Assembly: GCA_948567375.1 (NCBI GenBank)
Contig: OX419756.1
Coordinates: 57,860,333-57,924,332, forward strand
Origin: Lunularia cruciata
Taxonomy: Eukaryota > Streptophyta > Marchantiopsida > Lunulariales > Lunulariaceae
Direction: 5' to 3'
Length of the DNA: 64,000 nt
Each line of letters begins with the position of its first letter. Within the stretch, counting starts at the first letter, position 1. Under the pieces are notes generated by a model. That model worked only from the letters and a program-made list of their open reading frames with translations. It searched no databases and was not told where the DNA came from. Position numbers and translations under genes: made by a program. Positions 49,213-59,956 of this stretch are shown here, piece after piece.

Positions 49213-49325
49213 TGCTTGTATTCTTCTTTATGAGCCAATAGTTCTTTCTTGTGTGCCCCTTCTTACCACAATGCCCACATCCATCACCTTTTGACTTGGA
49301 CTTACTTCTCCTCTTGGATTTGGGT
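49213..49325 (-). pseudogene. Copia Gag zinc knuckle, last cysteine lost
   Basis: On the minus strand CGHCGKKGHTRKNYW follows a lysine-rich stretch. The CCHC knuckle is expected to end DCW. Here both codons changed (N for D, Y for C), both by G to A on the coding strand. Confidence 0.8.
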
Positions 49326-49329
49326 CTAC

Positions 49330-49985
49330 TTCAATTGTCACTATGAAGCATAGTTCTTCCTCTATTTTCAAGAGTACTCAGGGTCAATCTAGGGTTTATG
49401 CTTGACTCTCTCCTTCTAATATCTTCATTAAGTATTAGCTTTTGAATCTCGTCAAACTTCAATTTGTTTGACATACAAGAACTCCTTACAGTTATCACGG
49501 TTGCACTCCAACTTTAAAATAAAGAGGATAGGAGAATTAAAGCACACACTTCATCCTCGAGATTGATTTCCATTGAACTTAATTGGCTCATGATCAGGTT
49601 AAACTCATTAATATGGTATGTGATAGAGTGACTTTCATTCGTCTTTAGGTTGAAAAGACAACGCATCAAGTACACCTTGTTGGAGCTGATGGTTTTTCAT
49701 ACATGTTAGACAAAGCTTTCAGTAGACCTACTATAGTCTTCTACTCTAGAACATTGAATGCCACATTTTTAGCTAGTGTAAGCCATACAACTCCCAAAGC
49801 GTGTCTATCCATCAAATCCCAATCTTCATGAGCTCTGGTTCCACACCTCCTAGAGGTACATGAAGCTTTTTGATACAAGTAGTTCTGTATTTTCATTTTC
49901 CAAAAACCAAAGTATATACCATCGAATCAGTCTATCCTGACTTTTCCTTGCTCTCATGCCATTGCTCTCACTCTTTCCTTCAACC
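49330..49985 (-). pseudogene. Copia gag remnant
   Basis: Lies between the zinc knuckle and the 5' LTR. Open frames are short and broken. The identity rests on position and on weak resemblance, not on a clear domain. Confidence 0.5.
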
Positions 49986-49987
49986 TA

Positions 49988-50001
49988 TCACTCCGATACC
50001 G
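49988..50001 (-). promoter_or_regulatory. Primer-binding site of the copia element
   Basis: Minus strand CGGTATCGGAGTGA just after the LTR end CCCTACA. It resembles the initiator-methionine tRNA primer site TGGTATCAGAGC of plant copia elements with two or three changes. Confidence 0.7.
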
Positions 50002-50003
50002 GT

Positions 50004-50516
50004 TGTAGGGAATCTCTATTGAGTCTCTATTGATATTATTGTTCTCTTATGACAATCACCACCTATTGAGATCAACCCTCCGCAAGAGGAAAAAGAATAT
50101 CGGGAAAAAATGAAAAGATGTACTCGCACACATCAATAGGTGCACTAGGAGGGAAAAACATATGGGAGAGAATAGAGAAAAATTTTAAAAAATGTACTCA
50201 CACACATCAATGGTCACGGAACTTGGTTCATAGTCACTTGTTGTTACATCCACTACCACACAAATCCAAGATTTTTACTCCCTCTCAAATCCAGATTACC
50301 TAGATCACTAGGTTGCTCTACCCGACCAACTCTTTCCCCGTCCTATTTGTCCTTGTGCTTATCTTGATCCGCCCTTCTAATGATTATCTCATGATGATAA
50401 TCCTGCTCGTGTGAAAAAGAAACAAACCTCGCCTAACCAGATTCAAAGTTACCAAAAATTCAACTAAATTCCACTATTGTCCAGGGTTGAGCCAGATCAA
50501 ACTCCACATCCTAACA
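50004..50516 (-). repeat. 5' LTR of the copia element
   Basis: 513 bp, TGTTAGGATG ... CCCTACA on the minus strand. Long blocks match the 3' LTR (TGTACTC-CACACATCAA, GATGATAATCCTGCT, GTTACCAAAAATTC). Confidence 0.9.
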
Positions 50517-50521
50517 CCGAG
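50517..50521. repeat. Target-site duplication, right copy (CCGAG)
   Basis: Identical to 44774-44778 and directly outside the LTR terminus. Confidence 0.9.
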
Positions 50522-52440
50522 GACGTCCAGGTAAGAAATCATCTACAGTAACAGCGATTCTCACTTCACAAGGTACATTGATGGTGCTCATATCCTCCAG
50601 GTTACCGCTGCCCGTTGTTATCTGTTTTGATCCACTAATCTGGATCTCTTGGAGATGAGATCACTAATTTTATCACTAATTTTATCACTCCCACATAATC
50701 TGTGGGAGTGATAATCCCTAATGAGAGCTGAAAGAGGATTGTCTCTTTCATGTCAGATTGAAAAGTCAAAAATCTATATTTTCAAATTGCTGTCAATACT
50801 AAGCACTTTGTGAATAACAATTTTTCGAAGATGGTTTTTCGTCGAATGTACAAAGTGTCACTGGCGTTTATCGGAACTTCATTCTCGACTCTGTTCCACG
50901 TAGTCCATCGAGAGCACACTTACAGAGTCAATTGATGGGGCATTGACAGAATTCTTGGGTAGGTAATCAGCTGTCGGTCTCCAAGATCAGAGAAGTCTAA
51001 CATGAATTCTGCGGTGGAGAAAGGGGCTGTGCGAAAGTTGTCAAGTTGTTTCAAACTTGGCAATACACTCTAGGTCATACATTTGCGTGTAAACGCAAGG
51101 AGTGAAGAAGAATCGTCATGATACTGTAGATTAGGTGCGCGCATGCTTAGAAGTTAGAAAACGGTGACAGGCAGGCAGCTTTTGACCTGTACCTATCTCA
51201 AACTCCTAACCTCAGAATTGAGAATGAGCACTCAATTACAAATCCCCACCGACGTACCGGTTAAAAGGATGTAGAGTGCAAGCTGAAGATTGCATTCAAC
51301 TTGACAGATGAACTAGGGCGATTAGGCACTTCGCAAACACTATCCCGATCAGCTGTCTGAACATGAATCCTTCCAACTTCTCCTCTTATTTCCAAGAGAG
51401 AAGAAGTTTTGAGGGCCCGGATACAGATGCAAGAATCGGTACCTTAAGAAATGTAGGGTGTATAATACAGGATCTGGCTCTGTTGATCAGGAGAAAGACT
51501 GGGACAATTTCACATAATGCACTTGAATTAACTGCGGATTACCGGATCCCAACTTTCTAGAAGCAATTTGACTTCGATGGCCATGTTATTAACATGATAT
51601 ATTCCTGTGAATGACTTGGGCTTCCACAGAGTTTGGATCACGGTCCAAGTTTATCTCGCACAATTTACGAATGAAACGTGGGCGAACTGGTCGCGGATAC
51701 CCTGGTCTTTCATGTGTATATTTCTGACATTCGCCAAACAATTCTAAAGTTCGTATTCTACCTGTTTAAAACAGGTCCTTATTCTACACTGTTCATGGCA
51801 TTCACTTACTGGTTTTCGGTAGCATCTTGTAATGGATTGCTCACATATAATACTGTTACGTGCACTAATAACTTGGTAACAGTAAAAACGCGCACATTAA
51901 ATACTGTCACCATTCTTCATCTCAGATTTGAAGTATAAAATGCCGTGTCTATACAACATTTCCTGGAAATCAGTTTGATGTTTACAATTGACGGGCACGG
52001 AGAGACGGGAGAACCTGTCTCCTTCCTTCAAAATTCTCCCTCTGTTCTCTCCCTCTCTCCTCTCAAGTCGAGACCCAAATATTACAGCAGACATGCTTCA
52101 AATTCCGTTTCTTGTAAAATGTCTGCCACGGTTACAATCTTACTCAAATCACGAGATTAACATGTTTAAAATTCTGTGAGACATAATAAAATTCCTGATG
52201 GGCTATGGTACTGAAAACTTCATTTAACTACTACATGCCAAATCTGGACTCTCTTGACTCTACAGAGTTTATGTGGGTGGTCGCTATGTATTAATTACGT
52301 CAATTATTAGTTACATTCCACTGCAGGTGAGTAGAACTGCAGCGCGTTGTGAGCTCAACATATGATTACAATCTACTGTAGTAGTTTTACCAACTCTACA
52401 CTAGTATAAACGTAACAGTAACTTCCAATCTGCACTAAAG
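50522..52440. other. Intergenic region between copia element and GH3 gene
   Basis: It contains a short minus-strand frame abutting the copia insertion (about 50517-50655), a 12-bp hairpin, and otherwise short open frames with no domain. Confidence 0.4.
50684..50712. repeat. 12-bp perfect inverted repeat
   Basis: ATCACTCCCACA (50684-50695) and its complement (50701-50712) flank a 5-nt loop. Two TATCACTAATTT repeats lie just before it. It could act as a transcription-end hairpin, but this is not shown. Confidence 0.7.
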
Positions 52441-52529
52441 GAAGAAGACGACCGCGTAGAAAAAATGAAGGATGGGAAGACCCCATCAAGCCGACGAGGG
52501 AGAGATGAAAAAGGTAAAATGGGGCTAAA
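52441..52529 (-). mobile_element. Short dispersed repeat, copy E, next to the GH3 stop codon
   Basis: On the minus strand: TTTAGCCCCATTTTACC, TCTCTCCCTCGTCGGCTTGA, GATGGGGTCTTCCCATCC, TTTCTACGCGGTCGTC. CCTTTAG occurs on both sides and may be a 7-bp target duplication, though it overlaps the family's TTAG. The element starts about 20 bp after the GH3 stop and points the same way as GH3, so it should lie in the GH3 3' UTR. Confidence 0.75.
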
Positions 52530-52549
52530 GGGGGGGAATAATGTACATT

Positions 52550-55047
52550 CTACTCGAACGATTGATGGAGTTGATGGCGTTGCACAGTTCCGGCCTCGAG
52601 GATTTGTAGTTGAGCGGTATTGCTCTGCGGGATTCCCTTCGGTGTTTTATATTGACCATAAGAAGCACCGTTGCTCAGAGCCAAATCGGTGAGGTTGGCA
52701 AACGTTCCTGATTTTAGAATCCGTAATTCTATAGGTCCAATATAACCCCGTCTGCGATCGAGAAGGTACTGTTCGCTAATCGATGTGTCTAAGACTTCAC
52801 AGCAATTCTGAAGCACTTCTACTGAAATTTGGGATTCTGTCGCTAGCTCCCAGAATATAACATAGTGGCCCATCTTCTGAGTCATATCCGTAGTGGAGGT
52901 ATAGTCATGCAGTCTCAGACCCAAGTCCCCCAGCAATTTGATTGCGTTGGTCACAGCAACATGGAGCTCTCCCTCATTGCAATTTGCAGAGGCTAAGCAA
53001 AACAGTGACTTGAGTCGACGCATAAACTTAAAGCTAGGTGTCGCGTTGTAAAATCCAACAACTTTGAGGATGTCTCCGATGAGAAATCTGTATAAGCCTG
53101 CAATTGAGGGAAGGAGGTATGTAACCCATGATAAGTTAGTTTTTACGGCTGGAAAACGCTCTGAGACTTCAAGTTGTAAGTTCTGGGTTCAAGCAGGTAA
53201 TTAAGCGTCAGAATAGAGCAGCTCAAATTTTGCTTAGCAACATTGCAAGCTCTAAACTGGCATGGCAGGTATCCTTGAGACAGGTGCGATACGAACTAAA
53301 GGACGCGTGCAATTGAGAAGGGTAGCCGTACCAGATACAGTGGTTACGAGAACTTTGTACTCATGTCCAAGCTCCAGTTTTGTAAGATCCAAAATGACTT
53401 CTTGCTGGACCTCCGGCCTCTGAATCACGGGGATAAACTCATAGTAGGCCATGATTGGAATCAAAGTGTAGGTAATTTTCCCTAGCGGAGAATCAGGTGT
53501 GCAATTGATACCAAAAAACCCTTCAGTGCACGCGTACATTTGAGTGTTTATGATTGGCAGATTGCCGCTCCAGTAGACAAGATTCGGGACGTAAACTGCC
53601 ATTGCACCGGTTGTCACGGTATCAATGCACTTGAGATTGGGCCATATTCTTGTAATTATACCCTCCCAACTCGTTTTCGAAAATTCAGCCGCTAGCGAGT
53701 TTGCAAGTGTGGCATCAGCTCGCAGAAGAGACAGCACGATCTTCCTGGTTTCGTCATTTGTCACTCTGCTTGCACTGATCGTGCCATTTCTAATGTCCTC
53801 ACAGAGCTCCGGCCACCACTTTCCCAAGGACCGCATCGCCATTGTCAGCGTATGAGCGAAAATTGACCCCAGCCGGAACACCTCCTGGCGTTGCAGCAAT
53901 GTGCATAGGAAATGGGTATACAGAACCTCATCAAGAGAAGTATTGTCAACAAATGCTTGATCTGGAGTTGTGAGTCTATATGCAGGATCGAAATCCCTTT
54001 CTCTGAATCCCGCGCTACGAATGAAACTGGTTACAGCCGTGCGCACGGTGATATCATGTGGTAGAATAGCGTCACCAGATGCGTAGTAGAAGAAAGTCGC
54101 CTTCCCGTCCTTCAAGCTTGGAAAGGCTCTGCACCAAGTAAAATATGCCCAAGTTTTGAATTTCTGTAATAAATTTTCAAAAGCACTGATTGTCCCTTCC
54201 TTAGATTGTGCGTGTCTAAATACAACTTCTTGTCTTTTGTCTTTTGTCTTTGCTACTTTGAATTTCAACTGTATTTAAGCGCAGATCAAGGCGTGCCATG
54301 GAGAGGGATCAAACCTGCTTAGAGCTGCTTTCATCAACCTAAAGGTAATCCCCCTGAGTCTCAATTCTTCTTCGGTGATTGGAAATAATTTGCAGACTCC
54401 ACTTGTAGTACCCGAACTGCGAAATAGCATCTGCTTATGAGAAAAGTTCCTATATCTTTGCGCACCATTCTAATGAGCAGTAGTAGCCTTCATCCACAGC
54501 TCTTCCTACACATGCATCTGCTGAGAATCCTAAATCTTGATTCAACTGAGTTATATAGGTTGGCGAGCTTCAGTCACAATTCCGATACCTTCTTTGCACT
54601 TGCATCTGATAACACTCCTAAATCTTGATTCAAGTGAGGTACATAGATTGGCGAGCTTCAGTCATAATTCCGATACCTTCGTTGCACCTCCGCAAGAGGA
54701 TCGGCAAACAAGATAGGAGAAGTGTCGCCATCGTGGATAATACGCCGAAAATATGGTTCTATGGATTCGTAGTCCGACACGGGAATGCATTTCCGGAAGC
54801 TAGCGACATCAGTGGCTCCATTCAGCCCATGCTTTTGGAGGTACTCAGTCTTCGCATGCTTTTCCAGAATGTGAGCCAACAGCTTTTCCTGCTCCACGCC
54901 TGGCGTCCTCGTGATATCTTCTAGGCAGTCGATATTCTCCTGAAGTTTCGCCTTCCAAAGCTCGGAAAACTCAGCTTTCCCGTCCTCCGACTGCGCTGCT
55001 TCTTCCACAGCTTCATCAGCAGCTGGTAAGGCACTGCATAGATTCAT
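52550..55047 (-). CDS. GH3: GH3 acyl-acid amido synthetase, four exons
   Basis: Exons on the minus strand: 55047-54677, 54416-54315, 54128-53332 and 53097-52550. They join in frame to 605 codons, within the usual GH3 length of about 575-615, with GT-AG introns of 260, 186 and 234 bp. GH3 enzymes adenylate an acyl acid (auxin, jasmonate, benzoates or others) and couple it to an amino acid in the cytosol. All three ATP/AMP motifs are seen: SSGTTSG across the exon 1-2 junction, YACTEGFFGIN in exon 3, and YRFLIGD at the start of exon 4. Conserved GH3 blocks WEGIITRIWPN and TGAM-YVP are present too. The substrate cannot be told from these motifs. The start ATG at 55047 precedes the usual GH3 N-terminus and no upstream alternative is better. 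A weak TTATATG at 55140-55146 could be a TATA box. Confidence 0.92.
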
Positions 55048-56068
55048 CCTCGCGGATCAACGAACCAACCAATCAAATCAATCAAGCCTCGCCTCGATCA
55101 CCTCCGCCTCCTGAACTGAATTCTTCAACCACCGGATGCATATAAGTGCATGAGTTGCCCCTTCGAATTCCCTCCCTTGTAATCGTCGATCTTTCTTTCA
55201 GCGAAATCTCGTCCTGACCTTTCTTCTGTCGTCGCCCACAAGCATAGGAGATGATGGATGGAGGACATTACGTTTGTTACAGTTCGGTCCTTCTTCACCT
55301 TTAGATGAAATGGGGCCCCTTGTTCTACGACCAGAAGACGGACGATTCGAAGGCGCCCCTTCGAGACCAAGTGGTGTTGTTCCCGTGAACTAGGATAACT
55401 TATTCACAACGTCATAATGTTTTCTTTATTGCTCTCTTTTGAAACCAACAGTGTAGATTCAACACGATTAATGTGTACCGGATAATTCTCTACAGCACGT
55501 GCTCATTTGAGAGAGAAGATATTATTATATTATAATATAAAAATGACTGACATTGGATAACGAGAAGGACATGAGAAGGCCTATCCAATCGTACATACAA
55601 GGTAAGGATAACAAAACTAAAATGGTCAAAAAATGGGACTAAGTAATAATAGGAAGTATTATTATAACTTAGTATAGAATAAAGTACAGTGGGACTTATT
55701 GAGATCCTCACCCTAGGAGAAAGTGCAATCTCTTTACACTGGATTGGATTACATATGGTGTCCGAGAAAATGGGTGAGAGAGAGAGCCTATGTTAAACCT
55801 TCTTTTGAAAACAATACCCGAAAATTATCTCGACAACGACGGCATTTGCTGTTCGAAGAAAATATCCATTTTCTATTACACCATATAATATCCATTTTCT
55901 ATTATACCATATTGTACGTTGCCTCTTTTCGAAATCTTCACTGTTTGAGAGAAATTGCAATCTCTTTTCACCTACATTTATAATTTGACCTGCAATTTTG
56001 GGGAGATGAGATAGGTCCTCACGGAACTCATGCTTCGATTGAAAGCATTTGTTCCGTTTTTAAAAGCT
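55048..56068. other. Upstream region of GH3
   Basis: Contains the presumed promoter and 5' UTR of GH3. Beyond about 55,500 the sequence becomes AT-rich. I looked for auxin-response TGTCTC clusters and saw nothing convincing. Confidence 0.35.
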
Positions 56069-56069
56069 A

Positions 56070-56100
<31 letters not shown>
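56069..56100. repeat. (ATT)n microsatellite
   Basis: About ten uninterrupted ATT units. Confidence 0.9.
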
Positions 56101-56369
56101 GAAAGCTCTATTATTAGCTTTTGCCCTTTTATGTTTTTCTTCTTCTTTGGTAAAAGGTGTCGGTGGGATAAGGTTTTCATATTTAAACAAACCTTGTAAT
56201 TATAATAACATGGGTACATTGGGTTGAATATGGACGGTGAGTTCTCCGCATGTGATATATTGTGTATATCACCTTCTAGAGATGTTTGGATCCAAAATAG
56301 ACACTTTTTTGTATTGGTTTTTTCTAATTCAAGTGTCGGGCGTATATATAGTATTACACATATATATAG

Positions 56370-57010
56370 TATTACACAACACATATCGCTACACAATATA
56401 AATCGTTGTCAACATCACACAATATAGAAGTAGAACTCACACATAAGTCATGTATGGACTCTCAAGTTCCATAAAATCCAGTTTGTTCCCAAATGACACT
56501 CCATCAAATCAATATTTGATCTGTCATTCAATAATCTGCAAACAACTGGGTATGAATTATAATCAAACCATACACACTCTAGCTAAGAGAATCTAGGTGA
56601 CGCTTGTCGGACTCTGTCCACCATAGCCAAGAACTCAAAGATTCAACATCATAGAAGTGAGCTCTCTGGAGCTACACTTCAAAATTATACCCTTGGACTC
56701 CAACCTTAATGGTCCCACTGATGGCACATCCGATGGTGTGAACGGTGCAAGTGATGGTGGGCCTCAACATGTAGTCAGTCTCTTGAATACAAAATGTGAC
56801 TGTCAACAAGTAGTCTATGAGTAACCACCAAAATACTTCTAACTACTAACACTACTACTCTAGAGTCCAAGAAATATAGGTGTGATGCTACACATGGCAT
56901 GATAATTATCATGCGTACATACATCGCTACACAACGTACATCGTTATCAACATCACACACTATAGAAGTACAACTCACACATAAATCATACTTGGACTCT
57001 CAATCGCCAC
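56370..57010 (-). repeat. 3' LTR of the minus-strand gypsy element, with repeated start
   Basis: The LTR begins near 57010 with GATTGAGAGTCCAAGTATGA-like sequence. It shares the TATGGTGGACAGAG, CTTAGCTAGAGTGTG block with 19560-19870. The first 85 bp or so (56920-57000) recur at about 56375-56465, so a second, truncated LTR start follows the first. Confidence 0.6.
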
Positions 57011-57187
57011 AATGGCCTCCCTAGGTGGCTGTTAGGTCCCTCTAACTCCAGATAACCATCTACTCCAAGTATTTGGTATACCCTATGGTGGGAAAAAGAT
57101 CAGGAGGGCGGGTGCTATCAAGCCCCATTGTCAATTGCCTCTCTGCAATCTATACCATATAAAGGATGAACTAGCTATAGGTCAAGT

Positions 57188-57322
57188 ACATCTAGGACAG
57201 AACTATTGTCCTTGAGGAACCACCATGAGGGGAGGAGTCATACATGCCATATGTCATCCTCTTGAACAATTTTCACACACTAACATAGTAACGGCTCTAC
57301 TAGAAGAGCCGTATAACATACA
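57188..57322 (-). pseudogene. PHD finger domain of the gypsy polyprotein
   Basis: Over 45 codons the minus strand gives the C4HC3 spacing of a PHD finger: C-x2-Y-x11-C-x2-C-x4-H-x2-C-x14-C-x2-C. Only the second cysteine has changed, to tyrosine (TAT for TGT). Recognisable parts are LVCENCSRG, HMACMTPPL and FCPRC. Two stops stand where tryptophan is expected (before HMAC and before FCPRC), consistent with G to A decay of TGG. The finger lies about 600 bp downstream of the integrase and upstream of the 3' LTR, where chromoviruses carry a chromodomain. PHD fingers bind histone H3 tails, so a targeting role is a reasonable guess for the ancestral element. Confidence 0.8.
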
Positions 57323-57949
57323 CCACAAGCCTACGTGTACAAGTGCCAAGCTTAAGTCAATAGTACCATCAATGTTCAAGAGATGGCATGATGCTCAATT
57401 GCACACATGATCCTTCCAAACAACACCATCATGTCCTTCCACACAAGGACTCCAGATGGCAAAACCTCACGCAATCTCAAGATATTGTGGCATGTAGAAA
57501 CATCAAGTGTCATTAATGCTATCTATTGTATATATACATAATCACTTGGATGAAATCAATGGGTCTATAACCTCCTCATCAAATGGTAGCATAGTGTAAG
57601 GTATCCCTATGATGAACTATCCTCAAGTTCTCAAAGGCCATTGGCATCACTCTCCAAAAAATCTTTGCACATTGAGAACATGCGCTCATCCATACATCTA
57701 GATCATCCAAGTCCAACACTATAGTAGCATCTTGACAAATGGTTGCAGGTAAATCTGGATCTCATCCATAAAGTAGAAAGTAAGGAAAGAAGGATGCTAA
57801 GGAGGCTTGCCGGCTGAACAGATAGCCCATGGCCAACCAAGGTAATTAGAGATCTCAATCTCCTAAGTGGCCTCTCTATAAACCATACTTTTGCAATCCC
57901 CTCTTCATTGTTTAAACCACTCTCTTTGCTAAGCTATCTAACTTAAGGT

Positions 57950-58564
57950 GATCTTGGGATGTAGTACGATGATCAATCAATGCCTTGTCACACAAGACCA
58001 AAACTCCTCCAAGAACTATGTACCCTGATCAGTCAAAACCTCAACTGGTGTAACCAAATGAATGAGAACTCAATCCAAGAACGAGTAAGTTGTCCATTCA
58101 CTAGACTTGTCAAGAAGTGCCACCAATTCAATCCACTTGGAGAAGTGCTCCTCTATCACCAAAATGTATCAATGATGTCTCACAATCAACGGTAAAGGTC
58201 CAACAAAGTCCAAACTCCAACAGTAACCTTACCCCATGATAGGTAATGGGTGTAATTGTGGCATAGGAGCATTAAATGATGCTCTTACTCGGTCACAAAC
58301 CACACATCTTGCAACACACTACTATACATCAATTTTCATACCATACCCCCAATAATGACTTTGGAGTAAGCTATATGTATGCTTTACACCAAAATATCCT
58401 AGCTCTTCATGAGAATGATAGACCAATTGTGGTCTTTGAGATGGAAGTGGTACTACTCGCACTCTACCCATCCTCCCATTCACACAGAAGGTGTCTACTC
58501 TCCAATCTGAATCATCTAGCTTGTTGAAGAACATGGTCTCTCTCCTTGGCCACAATTGTGCCAC
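57950..58564 (-). pseudogene. Gypsy integrase fragment
   Basis: The HHCC zinc-binding start is seen as YHSHEELGYFGVKHTYSLLQ followed by 'CKMCGL'-like cysteines. The core shows EEHFSKWIELVALLDKSSE and TPVEVLTDQG. Stops and a lost glycine-phenylalanine pair interrupt it. Confidence 0.8.
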
Positions 58565-58799
58565 TCACAACACCAGTGCAAAAATAATCCATCATTAAGA
58601 CATCATTATGAATATCTTGCTGCACTATACCACTATCTCCACTCTCAAGATCTCTAACCTCAATAACTCCTCTTGTATGCATCGTAAGAGATACCACCAA
58701 AGCCTCAGAAAATATATAAAGAAAGGCAGATATATGCCAACTTGGCACCATCTCCTCATCTGTCTCACCATACCAACATGCTCCAGTCTGATCCTGCTA

Positions 58800-59200
58800 G
58801 CTGGAACATGGGTTTCTACTCAATCCACTTGCATCATGGTTCACTGCTCTAGGTCTTTGAATAACCATGAAATCATACTCTTGTAAAATCAGAGCCCATC
58901 ATGCAAGCTTCCCTAAAAGCTTGTTGGACTCCATCAACCACTTTAGCGGCTGATGATCAATGATGAAAGTAAAAGGGTTACCAAATAGGTACCATTAGAA
59001 ATGTGTTATTGCCCATATTGTTGCCAAGCACTCTCTCTCATATGAACTATACTTTGCCTTTGTTGAATTGATCGAGCAACTAGCATAGGCCACCATAAAC
59101 TCCTTCTCCTCATCATCATGCTAGGTGAGCACTGCTCCAAGTCTCAACATACTCCAATCATGTGAACCTGAAATGGTCATCTTTTGATTGATCTCCACAA
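58800..59200 (-). pseudogene. Gypsy RNase H fragment
   Basis: The end of RNase H is recognisable as DFMVIQRP-AVNHDASGLSRNP (about 58815-58880), matching the plus-strand copy at 22400-22460. The part upstream is broken. Confidence 0.65.
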
Positions 59201-59417
59201 AATATGAGCAAATGTCAACTTCTCGTTGAGCTCTACAAAAGCTCTCTCCTGCTTGTCTCCACAACACCACTCTTGTGTAAGCTTAGTCAACTTCATCAAG
59301 GCCTTGGCAATGGCACTAAAACCTCTAGCGGTGATGAAAGTTTGCCAACCTAAGGAATGCTTGCACTTTGCTCATACTCATAGGTTGAGGAATATGTGCA
59401 ATAGCCTCCACCTTGGT

Positions 59418-59956
59418 CTACTGAACACCAAGTCCTCTAGGGTAGATAGTGTGATCCAAATACTCAACTTGCTCATAGAAGAACCTACACTTCCCAAGAT
59501 GTAATTTGAGTCCATGAGATCTCAACTTCTCAAACACCTCCAACAGATGTCTCTCATGCTCCTCCACAATAGTGTCATAGATGAAATTGTTATCAATATA
59601 GCACCAAGCAAAATCCAATCTAGCTAGTATCTAGTCCATGAGCCTCTGGAACTCAACAAGAGTGTTCTTTAACCCAAATGGTAAAAATCTCCATTGATAT
59701 AACACATCCTTGCCATGAGGGTCAATAGCCCAAAATGTTGTCTTGGACTTATCTTCTTCCCTAATTGTCAACGAATGATATCATGCTCAAAGATCCAAAG
59801 TATTGAAGACTTTGCATGCCCAATTGCATCAAAGATCTCCTTTGGTGTAGGCATGGCATACCAATCAGCCCTAGTATATTGGTTAATGTGACGGTAATCT
59901 CCACACATCCACCTATTTGTGTAATTGCTATGCATATCCTTCTTGGTTGGCATCAC
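59418..59956 (-). pseudogene. Gypsy reverse transcriptase fragment
   Basis: Blocks in order: MPTKKDMHSNYTNRWMCGDYR, MPTPKEIFDAIGHA, then MDFAWCYIDNNFIY at the YxDD site (second D changed to N), HGLKLHLGKCRFFYEQVEYL and PRGLGVQ. The order is that of gypsy RT. Frameshifts lie between blocks. Confidence 0.88.

Larger units (their letters stand above)
44779..50516 (-). mobile_element. Copia LTR retrotransposon, structurally complete but dead
   Basis: About 5.74 kb with LTRs at both ends and a 5-bp duplication CCGAG. On the minus strand the order is 5' LTR (50516-50004), primer-binding site (about 49988-50001), gag and zinc knuckle, protease, integrase, RT and RNase H, polypurine tract (45645-45660), 3' LTR (45644-44779). 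Integrase before RT is the copia order. LTRs start TGTTAGGATG and end CCCTACA. Stops, frameshifts, lost catalytic residues and a 337-bp internal duplication show that it cannot move by itself. The two LTRs are well diverged, so the insertion is old. Confidence 0.92.

Noticed and set aside
54141..54268. ATG at 54268 as start of an independent gene
   Set aside because: The GH3 reading requires the acceptor at 54129; the upstream part is intron 2.
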